The position numbers were made by a program, and so were the translations under genes. The notes beneath the pieces were generated by a model. The model was given only the letters and a program-made list of their open reading frames with translations, was not told the DNA's origin and ran no database searches. DNA of 64,000 nucleotides. Source: Oxytricha trifallax. Taxonomy: Eukaryota > Ciliophora > Spirotrichea > Sporadotrichida > Oxytrichidae. Shown here one piece after another: positions 57,780 through 64,000 of the stretch. Numbering within the stretch: the stretch's first letter is position 1; every line of letters begins with the position of its first letter. The stretch is taken from NCBI GenBank assembly GCA_000711775.1, contig ARYC01003514.1, forward strand, positions 1-64,000. Direction: 5' to 3'.

Positions 57780-57990
57780 TTCTAGAAATACAAGAAAATG
57801 ATTTTCTGGAGAAAATACAGAAAATATTATGAGCTTCACCAAATAATACCTAAACTTTTAAATAACTTAGAATGTAGTCACAATCCTCATTTAAGTCGTG
57901 ACTTTGACAATAAAGCAGTATCTTGGAAAAATTAAAGATTCGAGAGTCAATTTGTTAGAATTATTAAATAATAGATCAGTGATAGATGAA
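57780..57990 (+). other. Weak coding-like ORF
   Basis: Reads YKKMIFWRKYRKYYELHQII, then LNNLECSHNPHLSRDFDNKA and RFESQFVRIIKQ, to TGA about 57988. Charged, aromatic composition with two Gln-coded stops. Isolated, no start or family. Confidence 0.25.
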
Positions 57991-58429
57991 AAAAATGATT
58001 ACAACTCTACTCAAAAAAGATACTTGGTTAAGTTATAACTACGATAGTTGTTGTCACGATCATAGCAATTAGAACAGTGCGACATGCTTTTCATTTATAA
58101 AGATTAAGTTAAGTTAAGGTAAAATTTAATGTAAGTGAAGAAAATCTCTACACTTTAGCAGTATATATTCAATAAATAGTGCAATGTTTTAAATTCCTTA
58201 TGATAATCTATAAATATTCTTATAGTATATCAATTATTTATTAAAATTTTTTATCATTTTAGTCTGTTATTTATAACCAAAATTGTCAGTTCGTACTTTT
58301 AGCCTCATCCCATGTCATTATTTATTCCATTTAACTCACTTTCTTTGTAGCGTATATTATTTTATTGGATTAATTTTGATGTTTAATTTTGCAATACCTT
58401 TTCTAATAGGACTCTCTTTAGCATTTCCC

Positions 58430-59000
58430 GTCAGTCGAACCTCTCAATCATTTCAATAACACTCAATTTAGTGTTCATTACAATTCTCATCATCATCATT
58501 AATATATTATATGATTTCTTGCCGTCTTGCAAGTGTATGAACTTTCCATTGATTTCATCTTCTTTTTCATTTCTTACTTTGCATTTTTTTTCCAGTGTTT
58601 TTTTCGTCATTAATATATGATATGACATCACTTATCATTTGTTAATGCATTAATTTTTTTAATTTCTTGTGTAACGCTAGTTCACTTAATCTCCTCGCTT
58701 TCTTTATTCCCGTATCATTATTCATAAATATATATCTTTCCTGGTATATATTTTGCACTTTCTTGATTGCCTTTTCATCTATATTATTCTTCATCATTAT
58801 CTTCATCTTGTTTTTTAGAAATAATTAATCTAAGCATGCTTTTTTTTAATTAAGTCTTCATTCGATTTCATTTCGAAGATAGCATTTTGAACATCAGGTT
58901 CTTTAGGAGCTTCCACCATTGTGGATGTTTTGATTGTCTTCTAATTTTTATTCAGCCTTACGATTTCCTGGCTTTTATCTACTAGCATCTGTATTGGGGT
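58430..59000 (-). pseudogene. Lys/Glu-rich coding patch, frameshifted
   Basis: Minus-strand pieces read TPIQMLVDKSQEIVRLNKNQ, VEAPKEPDVQNAIFEMKSNE and IDEKAIKKVQNIYQERYIFM, then EKKCKVRNEKEDEINGKFIH and IVMNTKLSVIEMIERFD, ending TGA 58431. Several frame changes separate them. Composition suggests a helical, coiled-coil-like protein, similar in style to 48561-49360, though no direct match was found. Confidence 0.35.
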
Positions 59001-61490
59001 TAGATCCAATTATCATAAATGTCTAAATTTTGTAAAATTATTAACTTTTATTTTTACTTAGGGAAATTTTAACAATATGTCTATTTATTGATTTCCTGCT
59101 TCAATAATGACACCCTAATTTCTACCTTTCTAAATATTTGGAACTTTACATATGAGAAATTATTTTTCCTTTAAGTGGATTTGAAGTTCTTGAATTGTGT
59201 TGATAAATTATATAAAATAATTACTATCTTTTCTTTTAATTTTATTTAACTTTTCAAGACTGCATAATTTATTTGACATTATTAGGCTTGTTATGATCTT
59301 TTGATTTGATTATTAAAAATATATATTACTATAATATCATTTTAACCTCATTAACCATTCAATTCTTATTAACTGCTATATTTCTTTTTTTCTTCTTAAT
59401 CTTTTATTGGCTTAGCTATAAAATATGGGAGAGAATTGATTTCATAAAAAAATCATTTGATGTCTTAAATTATTTAAATTGCTCCTATTTGGCTTGGGAT
59501 TTCATCGAAGCAGTTGTTGGTGCCTAAATGTCTTGTTTATCGATAATTTTAAGTTGTGTGAAAGTTTTTTCTTATTTGTTTTTGTTTCTTTAATGAGACT
59601 TAAGTTTTAATTTTATCTATATCTATCAATATCAACAAATTCTTAGGAGTTCACTTTTTTGTGGAACTTGTACTTTTTTCATATCATAATTTAGAATTGG
59701 ATTTCAATAATTTGTTGAGAGTCAACAAAATAGTTCAATAATTATTAATGCAAATTTATTAAGTAGATTCAATTATAATTGTATAATTCTATAAGAATTT
59801 GAGGTGAGGACTTCTTTGACGAGATCAGCCAAATCAATAAGAACATTGTTAAAATTGAATATCTTATCTCATTTTTATAATAGTATTTAGTCGTGTAATT
59901 CATAAATGATATCATTTATTAAGTTGTTAACTTAATTAATAAAGGAATGGCATTCATGATTTGTTTTATCTATTATCTATTTAATTAAAAACTGTCATTA
60001 TTAGAAAATGCTTGATTTTAGTGTGAGATCGTCCTTTGACATCTGATTCTGTATATTCAATTCATTGAATCTTTTGTTCGTATACAGCAATAAAAAAATT
60101 CTCAAAACATCTTCCAGATTATATCATTGTTAATTAATATAATAAGTACGAGTATTAGAGACTTTTAAATAGATTATAGGTTTTTTATTAAATGAATTTA
60201 AATTTATAAATTTTTTTTAATAATTAAGCTATCTATTTAATAATTTAATTTGTTTAAGGTTCATAAAAATGATTTAAGCTTTTTTTGCGCTTTCAGGTTT
60301 TTCCTCGTAGATATCAATGCCTACATTTTACTAAATCAATATGAAAGGATGAGTTATGTCTTTTTATTCTACTATAAATGTTCAGCATAATGAATACTAG
60401 AGACCATTTATTGTATAATTCTTACAAATTGTTTATCTTTTCTTACCAGAGATGAATTGTAATTATTTTAATATTATTTATGTTGTTTTTAATGATTACA
60501 TGCCCAAATATTGACATAGTAATTAAAATAATTTATATCTCATTAAATGTATGCTTGTTATATATTTAATAGTTACTGCAATTGCTGGCTATACTTTTTA
60601 GATTATGATTTTATTTGTTATTGTTTATTATAAAAATATACCTTTGTAGTCATGATCATTAGTATTATTGGACCAAAAATATTGAATACTCAGGATTTGC
60701 AAAATTTATAAAATATTCTTAATTATTAAAGAAATCGTTTGAGCAATTAACTCTTATGATTAATTTTAAGATTTACCAATGAATTCAATTAAATAATCAA
60801 AAAATATAATATAATTAAATTTACTACTTCAAACAAATTATTAAATGATTAAACACATCTTATTAATTTGAAACACCTTCTTTTAAAATTATAAAAATAT
60901 ATTTATCAATTCATTATTCTATTTATTAAGAATTATTTTAAGAGTAAAAAGAAATGTTTTCCATCACTTAATAATAGAATTCAAAATTCTGTTTGTAATA
61001 GAGATTTTATTAATTATATACAACATGGTCTTTAAATGCATGAACAAAATACCATTTATCAAAAGATAAAACATATACAAAATTATAATTTTATAAAATA
61101 TACAAATTTTTAAAATAGAAAATTAATAACCAAATCAAGAATGATCAGCACTTTAACAAGGAATAGATAAAACTATTGGTTACATAGAGGTGCAGAAAAG
61201 AAAAAAGAAAATCATTGTATAAATCTTTGATACAATTTTTTAAGATTTAAATTAGACTCCAAACAATTAAACAACCAAAATTCTTCAAGTTTATATGTAA
61301 TAAAAAGAATAAAATACTGAGACTTATTCATGATTCAATTTATGACAATTGCATATAAAATAGATCTACTAAATAACTACGGAGAGAATAAATGAAAGAT
61401 TCGCTCAATAATTGCGCAGAATGAGAGCAAATGTAAACAATATACATCCAAGGTATTCACATAAAAAAAAAGTAAATTCAGACTATGATT
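59001..61490. other. AT-rich region, no gene supported
   Basis: Mostly Phe/Leu/Ile/Asn chance ORFs. GAATTTGAGGTGAGGACTTC near 59792 is locally GC-richer without a usable frame. Confidence 0.4.
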
Positions 61491-61498
61491 TCTAAATG

Positions 61499-61916
61499 AG
61501 TGCGACTAGGCAACATCTTTTATTCGTATTTTCTTTTCAATTTAAAACTAGAGCAAGTCAAATTGATTAGAGAAGTAGGAGAAAAAACTCCAGTTTTTAA
61601 AGGATTTGTTGAAACCTTCTTACAAATAATAGTGGAATCAAAAACAGTTAAGTCTGACAAACTCAACTAGTTAAAAATAGAAGAATAGAGACTGACAATA
61701 AACAATCACAGGCTTTATATGAAGACAATCAAAACACAAAGGTTGTACATAGAGTGGGATAATGGAATTTCAAAGTTTCTCACTACATATAATAACAGCG
61801 TTTCATCCTCACCATATTGTAATGATGAAGTTAAAGAGTTATAAAATTTTATAATCCTGATACTGAAATACCAAAATAGAGAATAATAGTATCAGTGACT
61901 TCAAGCATCACATCTG
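61499..61916 (+). other. TGA-free ORF, possible gene fragment
   Basis: About 138 codons between TGA codons read LKLEQVKLIREVGEKTPVFK, FVETFLQIIVESKTVKSDKL, RLYMKTIKTQRLYIEWDNGI and SSPYCNDEVKELQNFIILIL. Amino-acid balance is protein-like, but no motif or start was recognised. Further charged pieces lie within 350 bp on both sides. Confidence 0.35.
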
Positions 61917-63340
61917 GGTGTTAGATTAAAGATAAAACAAAGATGGACTCAAAGAAACTGCTCCTAGAGTTTTGAGAACTTACAGAATAATTAATCAACT
62001 TGATCTTAATATTCCTAAAAATAGAAACATAAAACCAGGAAACTTGGTAATTAAATATAACAAATCACAAGTAAAGTATAAATAAGATAAAATTTGAATG
62101 AATTAAAATTGACTATTAGGGAATTTATATTTAGAACAACTTACGTGAGAAAGTAATGTTAGAAATTTACATAAAAGAAGGAAAGTAACTTACAGAATTA
62201 AATAGAAACCATAAAATTTAGAATAGTTTATAAACAAGCTGGAAAATTATGTTAACAGTAGTGAATCTCACCAAAGACAGCCTTATAAAATTATAAACGT
62301 CTTAAGAAAATTTTCTAAGATTCAAAATATATAATTGAAAGATACAATTAGAGAGATGAAACTTTATTTTGATAAGAGCGATTTAATATGTTTTTCTACC
62401 TTGTTAAAGTCGTAACCAAAACACAAAAATAAACTTAACCAATAAATGGCCAAAATGAACAGAGAGTTGAATTCCGAGTAAATGTAGTCAATTAAATAGT
62501 AGAAATTTATAGTCACTTATCCATTATCTGAAACAATTAGAAAGCTTTATAGTCGTTAAAAACACTAAAATAATTAACGGTTAAAGAAGAGAAATTCTTA
62601 TATAATAAATGTGATAAAATAGTATTTATGATTCTAATTTCAATGAGAATATTGACTAAAATGGGTATGTTAGAAATATTTTGCTAACATTGATCATATA
62701 TTTTCAAAAATAAAAAATAGTTTGAACTAAAAAATAAACGTAACATATTTATAAACTTGAACTACATAATTAAAATTGATTAAAATATAAATAAAAATGA
62801 TAAAACCTCCCTGTCATTTCTTGAGCTTATACCATATTTATTAAAAAGTAAGTAAATATATATCAAGAGTTTAAACTTTTAAATGCAAATTTCAATTCTC
62901 ATTATTGAATTAGCAGGAAAAACTTATAATTATCCTTAAAAATGAAGAATAAACTCTCCATAATGCGCAAGGAAAATTATGGCTTTTAAAGATTGAAAAA
63001 TTTCAATTTCAGAATGAACATACTAAGCCCTATAAAATACACTAATTGCACTTCTTTACAGAATAAAATATGAAATGGAAAATCCAATAAAATTAAAAAT
63101 AAAAGTAATTAATAATATTTGAGAAGAATTTATCATGACATGCTTTAAAAAAAGCAGATATATAATTAATTTTTCTCGCTCATTATTATGCTTATATCTG
63201 AAGATATATAATTAAAGGCAGTTTGTATTTTATTTTATATTTATATTTCACGATTCTTTTCTATTTTATCAATAGTAAATTAGAAGATGACTAAAGGTGT
63301 TATTGTGACCATAAAATATAAAAGATAGAAGAATTGACCT
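61917..63340. other. AT-rich region, no gene supported
   Basis: Poly-A-rich sequence with short Lys/Asn/Ile ORFs of chance character. Confidence 0.4.
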
Positions 63341-63345
63341 ACTGA

Positions 63346-63722
63346 GAGAAATTTAAGGTGGTAACTATTGAGAGGTGAGTGATATTATGCTTATAATAGA
63401 TAACTCTTATTTTAACAGAGTCGTGGGAAAGAAAATTATAAACAGGATACAGGGTAAAATAGTAAAATTCTACAAAGTAAGGATTCAAAAAGAGTAAAAT
63501 CTAGCAGATTAATTTTATAAGGATTATGAAGATTACTTCAGATTACTTTACTCAAGCAAAGGCACAAATCTTGAATATATGCTTTCTACAATTTTATAAG
63601 TATATATTAACTATTAATAAAATCTATAAAATTTTATTAATAATTTATTTTTCTAATGATGGCAGTTAACAAGACCACGGTCCAATGCAATTCCGTTCAG
63701 TATATCGATTAAAATTCCTTGA
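63346..63722 (+). pseudogene. Short three-exon gene fragment, unrecognised
   Basis: Exon EKFKVVTIER joins across a GTGAGT...AACAG intron (63375-63418) to VVGKKIINRIQGKIVKFYKV, EQNLADQFYKDYEDYFRLLY and SSKGTNLEYMLSTIL. A second intron (63600-63665, GTATAT...GGCAG) leads to LTRPRSNAIPFSISIKIP and TGA 63720. Both joins keep frame, which supports the structure. A TGA lies just before the first exon and no ATG is in frame, so the 5' end is missing. No family recognised. Confidence 0.4.
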
Positions 63723-64000
63723 ACAGATTTAGTTTGATGCCTTGAAAGAGAAAGAGTGAAACTAACCATTTAATAATATTATATAACTCGTATAAGTCTT
63801 GGTATTAATTTTAGAACATCATTCAATAAATAAGAAGAATTATATTTATACTTAATATTTTTATTTTATTAAAACCCCATTATTAAATGTCATGAAAAAT
63901 TTGGTGGATAAGAAAAAATAATAGAAATTAATTTTTAGATATATTCACGCTTAGTATATTAATCATTTATAAATTAAAAGTTATGTCTTAATGATTCATA

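Noticed and set aside
1..64000. CRISPR arrays or bacterial operons
   Set aside because: No regularly spaced direct repeats, ribosome-binding sites or bacterial gene spacing; the genetic code and telomeric transposons indicate a ciliate nucleus.

Overview
The window looks like germline (micronuclear) DNA of a hypotrich ciliate, most likely Oxytricha/Sterkiella or a close relative. Three things support this. (1) Coding stretches stay open only if TAA and TAG are read as glutamine and TGA is the only stop. (2) Two copies of a telomere-bearing element (TBE) are present, ending in G4T4-type telomeric sequence and carrying the three known TBE genes: a DDE transposase, a '22-kDa' protein and a '57-kDa' zinc-finger/kinase protein. 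(3) The rest is very AT-rich, low in genes, and full of inverted repeats and decayed coding patches, as expected for DNA eliminated during macronuclear development. All coding calls use the ciliate code. In this base composition TGA-free stretches of 100-140 codons can arise by chance, so lone ORFs are scored low.

Layout. 1-3805: TBE copy 1, cut by the window start, right terminal repeat intact. 4168-6960: a divergent TBE-like element in the opposite orientation, with the same three-gene order. 8041-9120: an unrecognised decayed coding patch. 13650-13905: a MORN-repeat fragment. 15283-17880: TBE copy 2, running into a spliced-looking gene fragment rich in GACTAG/CTAGTC words, with a telomeric motif at 18588. 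18919-19337: long palindrome. 19970-27600: element A, with ~0.39-kb terminal inverted repeats (TIRs) and the two ends of a minus-strand gene. 29100-30480: EF-hand gene fragments. 31847-32857: a ~1-kb near-perfect palindrome with G/C-rich tips. 33698-34214: a small element with G8/C7 ends. 38818-48121: element B, with ~455-bp TIRs and a ~8.5-kb multi-intron minus-strand gene for a secreted/surface protein of LamG-like modules that fills the whole interior. 48561-50900: two further coding regions. 51549-52086 and 52705-53044: two more inverted-repeat elements. 53930-54919: a decayed minus-strand gene. 55-64 kb: mostly AT-rich filler with a few weak coding patches.

The most interesting system is the pair of elements A and B. 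Their TIRs are related in sequence. In B the start codon and signal-peptide region lie inside the right TIR and the stop lies just inside the left TIR; in A the start lies at the inner edge of the right TIR and the stop at the inner edge of the left TIR. No transposase was recognised in either. This looks like a family of germline-limited, TIR-bounded gene cassettes. The second notable item is the divergent TBE relative at 4.2-7.0 kb, whose transposase catalytic domain is still open and keeps the D, D and E positions.
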